64,000 nt of DNA from Erinaceus europaeus (GCF_950295315.1 NC_080171.1:93670817-93734816), one strand, 5' to 3'. Positions 33,243 through 43,720 are shown, numbered from the stretch's first letter. The notes: generated by a model not told the origin, from the sequence alone. Numbers and translations are program-made.

Positions 33243-33402
33243 AGTAACAAGAGAGCATAGAGAAATGCTGGTGAAACTTGCCAAGCAGAGCACCAACAAA
33301 GCCAAAGACTCCTTACGGAAGGTTCGTACCAATGCGATGAATAAGCTGAAGAAATCAAAGGACAAGACCTCAGAGGACACCATTAGGCTCATAGAAAAAC
33401 AG
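33243..33402 (+). CDS. MRRF: MRRF, penultimate coding exon
   Basis: The acceptor is TTCTTTATCAG ending at 33242. The exon is 160 nt: one base completes the Lys codon from the previous exon and 53 codons follow, VTREHREMLVKLAKQ through EDTIRLIEKQ. It encodes the long second helix of the RRF three-helix bundle and the turn after it. KDSLRKVRTN aligns with the basic stretch bacterial RRF uses to contact 23S rRNA. The original donor is CAG then GTAAGA at 33403. This donor lies inside a target-site duplication: a SINE-C copy is inserted five bases into the intron, and a second intact donor (CAG then GTAAGG) sits at 33574. Use of the second donor would add 46 SINE-encoded residues and stop at TAA 33541-33543, losing the last exon's residues. 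The exon itself shows no frameshift or internal stop, so it looks functional. Confidence 0.97.
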
Positions 33403-33407
33403 GTAAG

Positions 33408-33570
33408 AGTGGTCCGGGAAGTGGTGCAGTGGATAAAGCACTGGATCCTCAAGCATGAGGTCCTGAGTTCAATCTCCAGCAGCACATGTACCAGAGTGAT
33501 GTCTGGTTCTCTCTCTCCTCCTATCTTTCTCATGAATAAATAAATAAAATCTTGAAAAAAGAAAAAAAAA
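33408..33570 (+). mobile_element. SINE-C inserted 5 bp inside an MRRF intron, duplicating the splice donor
   Basis: The head AGTGGTCCGGGAAGTGGTGC, the B-box-like GAGTTCAATC, the CAGAGTGATGTCTGG core and the AATAAATAAATAAAATCT tail are typical of this family. The TSD AGAAAAACAGGTAAG lies at 33393-33407 and recurs, with extra A from the tail, at 33561-33578. The duplicated bases include the exon end CAG and the donor GTAAG. Confidence 0.95.
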
Positions 33571-33659
33571 CAGGTAAGGTTCCAGCAGATATGGTGTTGA
33601 TGTATCTGACCCAGAAAATCCCTCGTTTATATCTTAAGTGAGGAAATTTAAAACAGAGT

Positions 33660-33910
33660 TCACCTTTATCGGTACAATCAGCACTAACTGGATTTCCATT
33701 CTGGGCAAAACCCTGTGCTGGACCCTGGGAACAAGGACGAGAAGATGCTGTTGATCTTTGACTGTGGTCTAGTCTCTGTACTGAACAGTCTACATCACTT
33801 CATCCTCATCACTACAAAACTGTAAGGTAGTGAGGTTCAAAGACTAACTTTTCCAAAGTCACCTTGCTGGCAAAAGGTAGATATGAACATAAGGGCAGGC
33901 GTACTTACTT
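33660..33910. other. Last intron, possible MIR/L2 remnants
   Basis: CACCTTGCTGGCAAAAGG and nearby text resemble an old MIR; too diverged to place. Confidence 0.3.
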
Positions 33911-33918
33911 CAGAATGC

Positions 33919-33994
33919 TGTTGGGTTGTCGGAAAAGTCATGACTCATTTTTGCATTAAAAAAAAAAAGTCATGATTTTTCTAACAGCCGAAGA
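33919..33994. mobile_element. Mariner-like MITE, copy 3
   Basis: Left end TGTTGGGTTGTCGGAAAAGT is close to the apparent consensus. The centre is replaced by a short A run, and the right end is CATGATTTTTCTAACAGCCG. Confidence 0.88.
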
Positions 33995-34140
33995 ACATAT
34001 ATACTCTTTTGCTCTTCTGTCTGGTTGGTTTGGGATTCTGATAAAGGAAAACCACTTAGTTTTCCACAATCCTAGATATAGGTTGACTTTTTTTTTACAT
34101 TTGTATATTCAATTTTTTTAATTACTATTTTTTAGGAGAA

Positions 34141-34350
34141 TTTTTTTTATCTTATTATCTTTATTTATTGGATAGAGACAGCCAGAAACCAAGAGGGAAG
34201 GGGTGATAGGGAGAAAGACAGAGAGACACCTGCAGCACTGCTTCACCACTCGCAAAGCTTTCCCCTTGCAGGTGGAGACTAGAGGCTTGACCCTGGGTTC
34301 TTGCACGTTTTAATATGTGCGCTCAACCAGGTGTGCCACCCCTTGGCCCC
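34141..34350 (-). mobile_element. SINE-A
   Basis: TATTTATTGGATAGAGACAG tail complement, GCAAAGCTTTCCCCTTGCAG body, head complement CTCAACCAGGTGTGCCACC. Confidence 0.94.
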
Positions 34351-34695
34351 TACTCAACTCTCTGTATTCCACATATGAGTAAAACCATTCTGTAGTTGTA
34401 CTTTCTATATACCTCTCAATCTTCTTGGGTCAGCAGTCTTCCCAGGGCATCTTCTCATGGGAATAGCAGATACTCAAAGAGTAAACCCAACCACTCAGCT
34501 ACACCTTAAGCTTCTGTTTTTGTCCTATCCCATGGCTAATCAGATCACATGGACTACATCATTGCTGGGGCAGGAAAGTATTTATGTACATATTATTAAA
34601 CAATAATATAATAAAAAACCCAATAATCTATCAGAGCAGCATAATCACTTGAGCAGCATATAAAAATACAGGTGTGAAAAAAAAAAACACAGGTA

Positions 34696-35028
34696 TGGGG
34701 GTTGGGTGGTAGCACAGTGGGTTAAGTGCATGTGGCTCAAAGCTCAAGGACCAGTGTAAGGATCCCAGTTCGAGCTCCTGGCTCCTCACCTGCAGAGGAG
34801 TCGCTTCACAAGTGATGAAGTAGGTCTGCAGGTGTCTAGCTTTCTCTCCCCCTCTCTGTCCTATCAAACAATGACATCAGCAACAATAATAATAACCACA
34901 ACAATGATAAAAAAAAAAAAACAAGGACAATGAAAGGGAGAAAAAAATAACCTCCAGGAGCAGTGGATTCATGGTAGAGGCACCAAGCCCCAGCAATAAC
35001 TCTGGAGGCAAAAAAAATAAATAAATAA
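34696..35028 (+). mobile_element. SINE-B with 3' module, at a re-used site
   Basis: GGTTGGGTGGTAGCACAGTG head and the 3' module ACCTCCAGGAGCAGTGGATT to ACTCTGGAGGCAAAAAAAA. The short sequence ACAGGT(A/G)TG occurs at 34670, 34689 and 35032. Confidence 0.93.
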
Positions 35029-35039
35029 AATACAGGTAT

Positions 35040-35547
35040 GTGGTAACCCCTGCAGACACTGGGCCCTGCTCCAGCATTTTCTGATTCAGTAAATCTGCCC
35101 AGGAATGTGTATTTAAAATAATAAAAGTTCTCCAGCTAACTCTGCAAAAGCAAATGTGCAAGATTGTAATCTACGTGCACTATAGTGTACCCTCAGAGAG
35201 TCGCCAATTAGAGAGAGGTTGTGCTGCATTTGATGTACTGTGACCTTGGGAAAGTTATTTGGCTCATTGGGAAAGTCACTTGGCTCATCTTCTATAAAAG
35301 ATGATTTGTAATTCTTACTTTGAAGGATATGCTTGGATTGCTAGAAACACCATTAAGGTATCTGATTCCTTGGCTCTCAAAACTCCCTTCTTGCCAACTG
35401 TGTGCTCTCCTTTCCCTGTATCAGCTAAAAGAGGTTCATAAACTCAACTGCCATTTCTCAAGTATTGATCAGGCCTCATTGGAGTCTGGGTTCACATATA
35501 GCTGCCTTGCCCATCTCTTCATGTCACTCTTGACTTGCTTGCTTTTT
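35040..35547. other. Last intron, mostly single-copy
   Basis: A sense MIR trace near 35225-35290 (TGACCTTGGGAAAGTTATTT). A small tandem repeat of TTGGGAAAGT and TTGGCTCAT is visible there. Confidence 0.45.
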
Positions 35548-35960
35548 TTTTTTTAATTGCCACTGGGGTTATTGCTGGGGCTCAATGTCCTGACCAGACA
35601 GCCTTTCCTCCCCCCTTTTTTTCTTCTTTTTTTTATTTGATAAGAAAAGAGAGTGGTCTGGGAGGTGGCACAGTGATAAAGCTTTGGACTCTCAAGCATG
35701 AGGTCCTGAGTTCAATCCCCAGCAGCACATGTGCCAGAGTGATGTCTGGTTCTTTCTCTCTCTCTTCCTATCTTTCTCATGAATAAATAAATAAAAGAAA
35801 TTGAGGGGAGAGGGAGATAAAGAGGAAAAGAGACAGAGAGACACCTGCAGCACTTGCTTCACTTGTGAGTCTTCCTACTGCTTGTGGGGACTGGGGACTT
35901 GAACCCAGGTCCTCACACATGGTAACAAGTGTGCTTTACCACTTGCACCATTACTCATCC
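35548..35960 (-). mobile_element. SINE-A with 3' module, split by SINE-C
   Basis: TTGCCACTGGGGTTATTGCT is the 3' module complement; the SINE-A body resumes after the SINE-C at GAAATTGAGGGGAGAGGG and ends at about 35960 (CACTTGCACCATTACTCATC). Confidence 0.85.
35652..35798 (+). mobile_element. SINE-C nested in SINE-A
   Basis: GTGGTCTGGGAGGTGGCACA head, GAGTTCAATCCCCAGCAGC box, CATGAATAAATAAATAAAAG tail. Confidence 0.95.
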
Positions 35961-36287
35961 CCCACTCTTGGTCTTTTTATTGCTTCCTGATAGTAAACCT
36001 TCAGGTTTTCAGGTCTCTGGGGACTCCTCACTCATTAAGTCTAAGCACCTACCTCAAGAACCAGAATTTACCACATTCCTTGAAAAAGGAAGAATGATCA
36101 GATAACTAGTGCTCATTGAAGGAGGAAGAAATATTTGATAAAAACCCACTGGAACCTTGTTGGAAGCCATAACTCACTGCACCTAGTTTTTCACTTTAGA
36201 TTAGTTTTCTTTCTTTTGTGCTTTACTACTGTTAATTTATTTTTCAAAATGAAAATGGACCATTACTTTTTTTTTAAGATTTATTTA

Positions 36288-36400
36288 CGGGAGTTGGGTG
36301 GTAGCACAGCAGTTTAAGCAATGACATCAGTAACAACAATAATAACTACAACAATAAAACAACAAGGGCAACAAAAGATAATAAATAAATATTTAAAATA
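36288..36400 (+). mobile_element. SINE-B with large internal deletion
   Basis: GGGAGTTGGGTGGTAGCACA then GTTTAAGCAATGACATCAGT: the element jumps from the head straight to the ACAACAATAA tail, losing about 160 bp. A second case of this kind of deletion is at 6797. Confidence 0.9.
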
Positions 36401-36420
36401 TATATATAGATATATATATG
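36401..36420. repeat. (TA)n run
   Basis: Short AT-alternating stretch with one GA step, from the SINE tail. Confidence 0.85.
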
Positions 36421-36421
36421 G

Positions 36422-36545
36422 CGGAGTGTAGATAGCATAATGGTTATGTAAACAGACTCTCATGCCTGAGGCTCCAAAGTCCCAGGTTCAATCCCCTGTA
36501 CCACCATAAGCCAGAGCTGAACAGTGGTCTGGTTAAAAAATTAAA
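36422..36545 (+). mobile_element. SINE-D
   Basis: TAGATAGCATAATGGTTATG head, CCCAGGTTCAATCCCCTG box, ACCATAAGCCAGAGCTGAAC core. Confidence 0.93.
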
Positions 36546-36549
36546 ATAA

Positions 36550-36735
36550 ATTATTTTTATTTTCATAGAGACAGAAAAATTGAGAGAAGGAGATGATTGA
36601 TAGATAGACAGACACTTGAAGCACTGCTTCATCACTTGTGAAGCTTTCCTCCTGTAGATAAGTGCAGGGGCGTGGACTGGAGTCCTTGCCCATGGTAATA
36701 TGTGCACTCAACCTGGTGCATCACCTGCCCCCCCA
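36550..36735 (-). mobile_element. SINE-A
   Basis: TCATAGAGACAGAAAAATTG tail complement, GCACTGCTTCATCACTTGTG body, head complement CAACCTGGTGCATCACCTG. Confidence 0.9.
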
Positions 36736-36797
36736 AAAAAAATATTTTTAATAAAGTAATAATCAATCCCTACCTTCCTTATTTAAGAAATAAAATC

Positions 36798-37015
36798 AGG
36801 GGCCAGGCAGTAATGCACCCTGAAGAATGCACACATTACAGTGACAAGGACTCAGGTTCAAGACCCTGACACCCCACCTGCAGTGGAGAAGCTTCTGGAG
36901 AGAAGCTTCAGAGGTGAAGCAGGGCTGCAGGTGTCTCTCTTGCTCCCTCTCTGTCTTCCCCTTCCCTCTCAATTTCTCTCTGCCTCTACCAATGAATCAA
37001 TATATAAATGTCTGC
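36798..37015 (+). mobile_element. SINE-A, diverged
   Basis: GGGGCCAGGCAGTAATGCAC head, GGTTCAAGACCCTGAC box, with a small duplication of AGAAGCTTC in the body. Confidence 0.88.
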
Positions 37016-37406
37016 ATCAACAAAAAAGTAAACAATACAAATAAAATTTAAAAAGGAAAATATAATAAAGGAAAGAAAACCAGACATAAAACAAAAAAAA
37101 CCAGGAAAAAAAAAAAGCAAAATGAACTATGTATATAGCCTTCCACTCAGTATCTTCTATTCAAACTTTTAACCATATGACCGTAAGTAAAGTTATTTAT
37201 AATAATGTAAGAACTCATTGAGAAAATAGTATCTTAAATATCAAACATTTTTTCTTGTACAGTTACATATATACTCAGATAATTTGAAGGTATGTAGTGA
37301 AATGTTAACAATGGTCATTTCTGATTATGAGACTTGAATTACTTTCTTAATTTTAAAAATTTACGTACTAAAGATGGAAAATATGATAGTTTAGCTAACA
37401 GTTGGT

Positions 37407-37534
37407 GGCCGGGGGAGTGTCACAGTGTTAAGAGAGTTGAACTTACAAACATGAGGTCCCAAGTTTGATCCCCAACATTGTATATATGAGAGTAATGCTC
37501 TAGCTCGCTCTCCTCTAGCATTACTAAATAAATC
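37407..37534 (+). mobile_element. SINE-C, first of a tail-to-tail pair
   Basis: GGGGGAGTGTCACAGTGTTA head (diverged), CATGAGGTCCCAAGTTTGAT box, tail ACTAAATAAATCTTT. Confidence 0.85.
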
Positions 37535-37540
37535 TTTTTT

Positions 37541-37693
37541 TTTTTTTTAAAGATTTTATTTATTTATGAGAAAGATAGGGGAGAGAGAGAAAGAACCAGA
37601 CATCACTCTGGTACATGTGCTGCCAGGGGTTGAACTCAGGACCTCATGCTTGAGAGTCTAGTGCCTTAGCCACTGCGCCACCTCCTGGACCAC
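37541..37693 (-). mobile_element. SINE-C, second of a tail-to-tail pair
   Basis: Tail complement AAGATTTTATTTATTTATGA, box complement TTGAACTCAGGACCTCATGC, head complement CGCCACCTCCTGGACCAC. TSD AATAAATCTTTTTT on both sides, taken from the tail of the upstream SINE-C. Confidence 0.94.
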
Positions 37694-37737
37694 AATAAAT
37701 CTTTTTTTAAAAAAATTAGGACAGAGAGCAGCCTGCA

Positions 37738-37987
37738 TTTTTTTAAAAATTATTGTTATTGATGCCAGTGTTGGATAGGACAGAGAGAAATGGAAAGAGG
37801 AGGGGAAGACAGAGAGGGGGAGAGAAAGAGAAATACCTGCAGACCTGCTTCACTGCCTGTGAAGCAACCTCCCTGCAGGTGGGGAGCCGGGGGCTCAAAC
37901 CAGGATCCTTACACTGGTCCTTATGCTTTGTGCCATGTGCGCTTCACCCCATGTGCGCTTAACCCACTGTGCTACCGCTTGACTCCC
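37738..37987 (-). mobile_element. SINE-B, 3'-shortened
   Basis: Lacks the CAACAAGGGCAACAAAAGGG tail block; the body and head are complete. The piece CATGTGCGCTT near the head is duplicated (37937 and 37951). Confidence 0.92.
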
Positions 37988-38262
37988 AAAATATATATTT
38001 TTTAAAAGCGTTTTTTTTTTTTCTTATCACTGGGGCTCACCATTTCTTGGTGACTTTTTCAGATAGAAATGCAGAAGCAGAGGGAAAAGGGAAAAACAGG
38101 ACAGCACCGATCTTCCTCTAGTGTGATAGGGCCAGACTCAGCCTGGGTAATGCACATGGCAGAACAGATGGACTCTCTAGATGAGCTACTTTGCTGACTT
38201 CCAAAACAGTTTTTAAAAGATGTGCTTATCTACTTTTTTCCTGTTTTTTATTTTATTTTTTT

Positions 38263-38547
38263 CATATTTTTAAAATATTTATTAATTCCCTTTTGTTGCC
38301 CTTGTTTACCTGTTGTAGTTATTGTTGTTGTTATTGATGTTGTCGTTGTTGGATAGGACAGAGAGAAATGGAGAGAGGAGGGGAAGACAGAGAGGGAGAG
38401 AGAAAGATAGACACCTGCAGACCTGCTTCACCGCTTGTGAAGTGATGCCCCTGCAGGTGGGGAGCCGGGGCCTCGAACCAGGATCCTTAGGCGGTCCTTG
38501 CACTTCATGCCACATGCGCTTAACTGCTGAGCTACTGCCTGACTCCC
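38263..38547 (-). mobile_element. SINE-B
   Basis: Complete antisense copy. TSD TTCCTGTTTTTTA at about 38238 and 38550. Confidence 0.95.
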
Positions 38548-38559
38548 TATTCCTGTTTT

Positions 38560-38960
38560 TTAATGTAGTAGATGTTCATTGTGCAAAATTGTGGCCCATG
38601 TAGACAGTTAAAAAGACTTTAAAAATGGGGGGACTGTACATCATAATCCCATACTGTAGAAATAACTTCTCCTAACATTTCGGAATATTTGTTCTTCCAC
38701 TCTCACCTCTCTCCTTTTTTTCTTAAACATCATAGTTTTTTTAATGTGATTGAGAACATGTAGTGTACATAAAATTTTGAATCCAGTTTTTTAATTTTCT
38801 CTTTACTACTACCACCCAGCACCCAGCTCTCAATGTGTAAATAAATCTTTAAAAAATAAATCTATATTGCAGTGAATTTTTCTAAGGATACAATCACAAA
38901 CGTGGAATTACAACAAAAGGAAGTGCATATATTTAAAGTTCATGGTGCATATATCTTTAT
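38560..38960 (-). mobile_element. Old L1-like fragment (tentative)
   Basis: TGTAGTAGATGTTCATTGTG, GTAGACAGTTAAAAAGAC and GATTGAGAACATGTAGTGTA resemble old L1 3' UTR complement. Confidence 0.4.
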
Positions 38961-38988
38961 CTTTTTTAATCCCTAACATTTGAACCTT

Positions 38989-39120
38989 TTTTTTTTTTTT
39001 TTTTAACCAGAGCATTGCTCAGCTCTGGTTTATGGTGGTGCAAGGGATTGAACCTGGGACTTCAAAGCCTCAGACATGAGAGTCTCTTTGCATAACCATT
39101 ATATTATCTGCCCCTGCCCA
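38989..39120 (-). mobile_element. SINE-D
   Basis: Poly(T), AACCAGAGCATTGCTCAGCT, box complement GGGATTGAACCTGGGACTTC, head complement TTTGCATAACCATTATATTA. Confidence 0.93.
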
Positions 39121-40730
39121 GAATAGATCTTTAATAATATGAAAAAAGGAATCTTCAAAAGTATCCACTGATGTGTTATGAGTCATAGTAGAAAACTGGA
39201 AATCATCTAAATTTCTGACAGTAGGAAATTGTTTTACAGTCATTCTTTAGGCTCTTTCTATATAGGAAGTCCCCAAAATATTTTGCAGACATGATAGATT
39301 GGAAGTGGGAGCTTTTTTATATAACCATTATGTTACCTACCCTTGGCAGGGGCAGGGACCAAATGGCTTTTTAGAGGTAGATTAATAACTGCACTGTAAT
39401 CAGTTTTTATACTGAAAAGTTATACGTTCATGAAAAGATTGGCAGCTTATTCGCTTCAAAATATCATCGGCAGTTATTTCTGGTAGTGGAATCATGGACA
39501 GCTTAACTCTGGCCAGATTTTTTTAAATTTGGAAAAATGTTTTAAGATCAAATAAAAATCTTACTATAAACAATCTTTAGCATATAGGAATGAAATAATT
39601 TAGTTGTAAGGTCTGTCCTTGCAATTATCATGTTTGACCCCTATTCCCAATCCTTAGCCCAGGCCAGCTCTCCTCTAAAGAAGGACCAGGTCTTACGCTG
39701 GATGTGACAGTCTTCCTACTCACAGCTATGACATCTGCCAGCCTGCTGCTTCACCTTCACTTTACTTTGCTATAATGGGCCAGCTGAACATTAAAGGACT
39801 TGGCATACCCCACCAGTAAAACTGGCCAAGATCCTTTCACTGCTGCCTTTTTCTAAGAAACTGAGCTACTCTGACATGAAACTGGGTCCTAGTGGGGCTG
39901 CAGAAGGGGAGGACTCCTAGCTAGCTGACCTGGCTGGCAGATAGCAAGATTGGACTGAATGAGGAGGTGAGTAGAACACATGTGTATTCTGAGCCAGGCA
40001 TCAGGGAGGATGACTTGCTCCTCAGGCATGTTCTGGGCTGTACTTCCTGCTCCTGCTAACTGCATTTTATGCCTTTGCTAACTGCTTTTTTTTTTTTTTT
40101 TTTTTTTTGCCTGTCATTTCTCTGAATTTGGAATGATCAAAAATCATGATAATCTTGGTGAGGCTTCTGTTTTGGGGAAGGATTCTTGCTTAGGCATTAC
40201 ATGCACCTGATTCAAATCCTAGCCCTTTCACTTTTTTGTTATGGTTGCTGGCCCTCAGTAAATATGTGTACCTTTCTGTCCGTCCCTCAGCTCTCTCCCA
40301 ACCTGGTGACTTGGAATATAGGGTTGGGATTAACTATGTTTGTGACCCTGACATAGCTCACCTAAATGAGGAAGGACCAACCCAGATGTTGTCAATTCCT
40401 CCAAAAGAAAGAAGCACCAGAAAACTATTAGTTGGGGGTGGGTGAGTGCCTGCCTCAGTCATACCAGGGAATTTGGGGGCAGGTTAGTTAACATTCTATG
40501 CTTTGATTTACTCTGAAAAGTGGGGATAATGGCTCTCCCACCTGCCTTACAGAGGTTATGTTGGATTTGAGTGAAGTTAACAGAGGACAAAGCACTTTGC
40601 ATAATACCTACTACTATGTAATTATCTGGTGAAATAATTAACGTAACATTAAGAGAGTTAATAGTATTTCATGTTTTTGAGAGATATATGAAATAAGCAT
40701 GTAAAGAGTTTTTAATCTTGTGATTTTTTT
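39121..40730. other. Last intron, long mostly single-copy stretch
   Basis: A SINE-D head scrap lies at 39310-39350, poly(T) at 40087-40109 and a sense MIR piece at 40495-40615 (GGATAATGGCTCTCCCACCT). The non-repeat part around 39640-40080 is unassigned and lacks an exon-like ORF. Confidence 0.5.
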
Positions 40731-41190
40731 ATTATTAGTGATTTACAAAATTACAAAATAACAGGGGTACAATTCCATACCATTACTACCACCAGAGTTC
40801 TGTGTCCACATTCCTCCATTGGAAACTGCAGTAGTTCTCCCAAGGTCACAGATAGGGGTTGACTGTGATTTCTGTAACTATCTATTTTTCTCACTTTTTC
40901 TATGGTTCTGCCTTCTCTTCCATTTTAAGTCACAGCTATACCTATTACTACTTCCAAATGTCTTTTTTTTTTTTCCCACCTCTCTCTCTGGGTCCTGATG
41001 GAATTGGGTTTCAGAGCCCTCTAATCATCTTCCTCTAACATTTCTCCCACTTTGGAAGTATGGACCAAAATTCTTTTTGGGGTGCAGAAGGTAGGAGTTG
41101 TAGCTTTTATAATTGCTTCTCTGCTGGATATGGGCATTGGCAGGTCAATCCATACTCCCAGCCTGTTTTTAACTTTGTCTAATGGAACAT
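40731..41190 (-). mobile_element. LINE-F, long variant
   Basis: ACAGGGGTACAATTCCATAC near the 3' end, then a segment not seen in the other copies (CAGAGCCCTCTAATCATC region, 40850-41040), then GGGTGCAGAAGGTAGGAGTT and CATTGGCAGGTCAATCCATA. Confidence 0.8.
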
Positions 41191-42230
41191 GTAAAGTTTC
41201 CTAGTGTCTGGCATGCAATAAATTCTCACCAAGAGGGCATACTGCTAGTCACCTTGTCTTGTTAGTTATCATAATTTCATGAAGTCCGATTAAGATGGAA
41301 AAGGTGAACTTGCAGGCAAACTGGCCGGATACTTGGTACCTGTACTTATGGTAGAAAGTTAGTAAATTTGTTCACTAATTGATAAATTTGAAAAGAAGTC
41401 AGAACATTACAGTAAAAACTAGAGTAACACAGTATTTTTGCATAATAGGTAACTAGTTTAAAATGTACTTACATATTTGAGATTTTGTTTAATCATTACA
41501 ACTACTCTCAAAAAGAAAGTAGCATCCCCATTAAACAGATGAGGAAACTAGTGGGAAATGACTTGCATATTGTCACCACGCTAAGAATTTAACCCTCGCA
41601 CCACCACTCCACCTCTCTGCCTCCAGGGTATCCTGGGTACTCTCCATCCAATCCTGTCCAACCCTTGTTCCTGGCTGTCTGACTACTAGCCTGCAGTGCT
41701 GGAATTCTGCTGGGCGCCACGCCACACCACACCCCATGGCAACTGCTTGGGATAGTAGCAAAAGAAGTCTGCAAGGATTGTCTGCAGCTGAGTGAGGATG
41801 GACTAAACAGCCATTTTGAGCACAGCCACTCTTGCACAGTGCCCTGTAGCCTCTGGAGCTTTGCTTTTCCAGCTCAACAATGTGTTAACAGCTGCTGTGG
41901 TGAGAGACTGGCTGTGCCCTTCCCTGGGACCAATTGCTCCAAATCTTTCTTAGTTTCTATAACGTTCCAGTGCATGTAGTTTCCAGCTCCTGACCATAGC
42001 CTGTGGTCTGCAAGTAAAGATGCCAGACACACATTGTGCAGCTGAACAGTATGTATCTGACATACTCTTAACACATGCATGTTAAACACAGAGAGTGCAG
42101 ATTCTGGACACCATCACTGTTTTTACTGTTCCCTTCAAAGCTTCCTGCTACAGATCTCCTGTCTTAGGTTCCTTTGAGACAGGGAAGAAGGCTATAGTAC
42201 TTACTAAATGGTTTTTATTATTATTATTCT
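41191..42230. other. Last intron, single-copy
   Basis: A short MIR core complement at 41530-41575 (CAGATGAGGAAACTAGTGGG). 41590-42170 is unassigned and moderately GC-rich. Confidence 0.5.
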
Positions 42231-42234
42231 TGAA

Positions 42235-42800
42235 GGGAGTCCCATATTTCTTGCAGTCAATTTAGAAAATACAGAAGCATATAGAACATGAATAATTGTT
42301 CATTTAGTAGATATTCCCTGAATACTTGCTATATACGAGGTCTTACGCTGGATATGACAGATACTGACATGAATAATACATTACCTATCTTCTCATCATT
42401 AAAAGATAATCACCATTAATATTTTGACATGTGCCCTTCTAGTTATAAAATATGTATATTTAAAAGATATTTGAGATAATTTCTACTATGTATATACATA
42501 ACCTTATATCCTGTTTTTTCTTTAATTTGTAGATAACATGAGCATGTTTCATTGATATTATAAATCATGTCTTGAAGCATTTCATTTTTCTGATTGTAAA
42601 GGTAGCATATGCTTGTTATCAAACACCTAACATTTAGAAATGCATAGTAGAATATTTTTAATAATTATATCTTTGCTATAACAAATAGTCTTAATTATTT
42701 TTAGTGGTAATGTATATGCAACTGCTTTCCCATTTTTGTCACTTTTCTGATTTTTCATTATAAAAATAAAGTTTGGATAAAATCTTTGTATATAAAACTT
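42235..42800 (-). mobile_element. Old L1-like fragment (tentative)
   Basis: AATCACCATTAATATTTTGA, GTAGATAACATGAGCATGTT and TTTAGAAATGCATAGTAG resemble the complement of an old L1 3' UTR. Confidence 0.5.
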
Positions 42801-42870
42801 AAAAAAAAGTCAGATTCCATTCACATGGTAATTTCTCAGTTGACAGATTTGGGGGTTAAAAAGTAGTATG

Positions 42871-43028
42871 AGTGGTCCAGGAAGTGGTGCAGTGGATAAA
42901 GCATTAGATTCTCAACCATGAGGTCCTGAGTTCAATCCCTGGCAGCTCATGTACCAGAGTGATGTCTGGTTCTTTCTCTCTCTCTCTACTTGTTTTTCTC
43001 ATGAACAAATAAATAAATTCTTTTATAA
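42871..43028 (+). mobile_element. SINE-C
   Basis: GAGTGGTCCAGGAAGTGGTG head, GAGTTCAATCCCTGGCAGC box, CATGAACAAATAAATAAATT tail. Confidence 0.95.
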
Positions 43029-43342
43029 AAAGTAATGGGAAAATTCGCATTAGTTTGAATTCCTATCAGTGATATAGGAGTTTATCCATTTCACCGTAGC
43101 TTCCTTGCAGTAAATGTTGTAATTAAGAGCCAAAACATCAAATTTTTGTTAACTGGATTATTTCTTGTTTTAATTTTCATTAAATTTATTTTCAGAATTT
43201 CTGAAAATTCTATTGAATTCAATAACTAGATGTTCTGCATTTTCTTTTTTCAGGATACATTTTCTTAATTATTGAGATCTTTCCTATCAGTATGAGGATT
43301 TAATATGCTAGAGTGTCAGGAGCATAAAAAATTCCTAGTGGA

Positions 43343-43681
43343 GGGGGCTGGACAGTAGCGCAGCAGGTTAAGTGCACATGGCGCCAAGCGCAAGGACTGG
43401 CATTAAGGACCCTGGTTCGAGCTCCCAGCTCCCCACCTGCAGGGGAGTCGCTTCACAGGCAGTGAAACAGGTCTGCAGGTGTCTGTCTTTCTCTCTTCTC
43501 TGTCTTCCCCTCCTCTCTAGAATTCTCTCTGTCCTACTCAACAACAACAACAACAGCTATAATAACAATAACAATCACAACAAGGGCAACAAAATGGGAA
43601 AAATAGCCTCCAGGAGCAGTGGGTTTGTAGTGCAGGCACCGAGCCCCAGCAATAACCCTGGAAGCAGAAAAAAAAAAAAAA
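43343..43681 (+). mobile_element. SINE-B with 3' module, first of a tandem pair
   Basis: GGGGGCTGGACAGTAGCGCA head, complete body, module ATAGCCTCCAGGAGCAGTGG to AACCCTGGAAGCAG. The TSD AAATTCCTAGTGG appears before this copy and again only after the second copy. Confidence 0.95.
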
Positions 43682-43720
43682 GATTCTTTCTAAGAATAAA
43701 TCTTTAAAAAAAAAAAAAAA

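Noticed and set aside
33199..33543. A single 114-codon gene at this ORF
   Set aside because: It is the penultimate MRRF exon plus upstream intron and downstream SINE-C read-through, not an independent gene.
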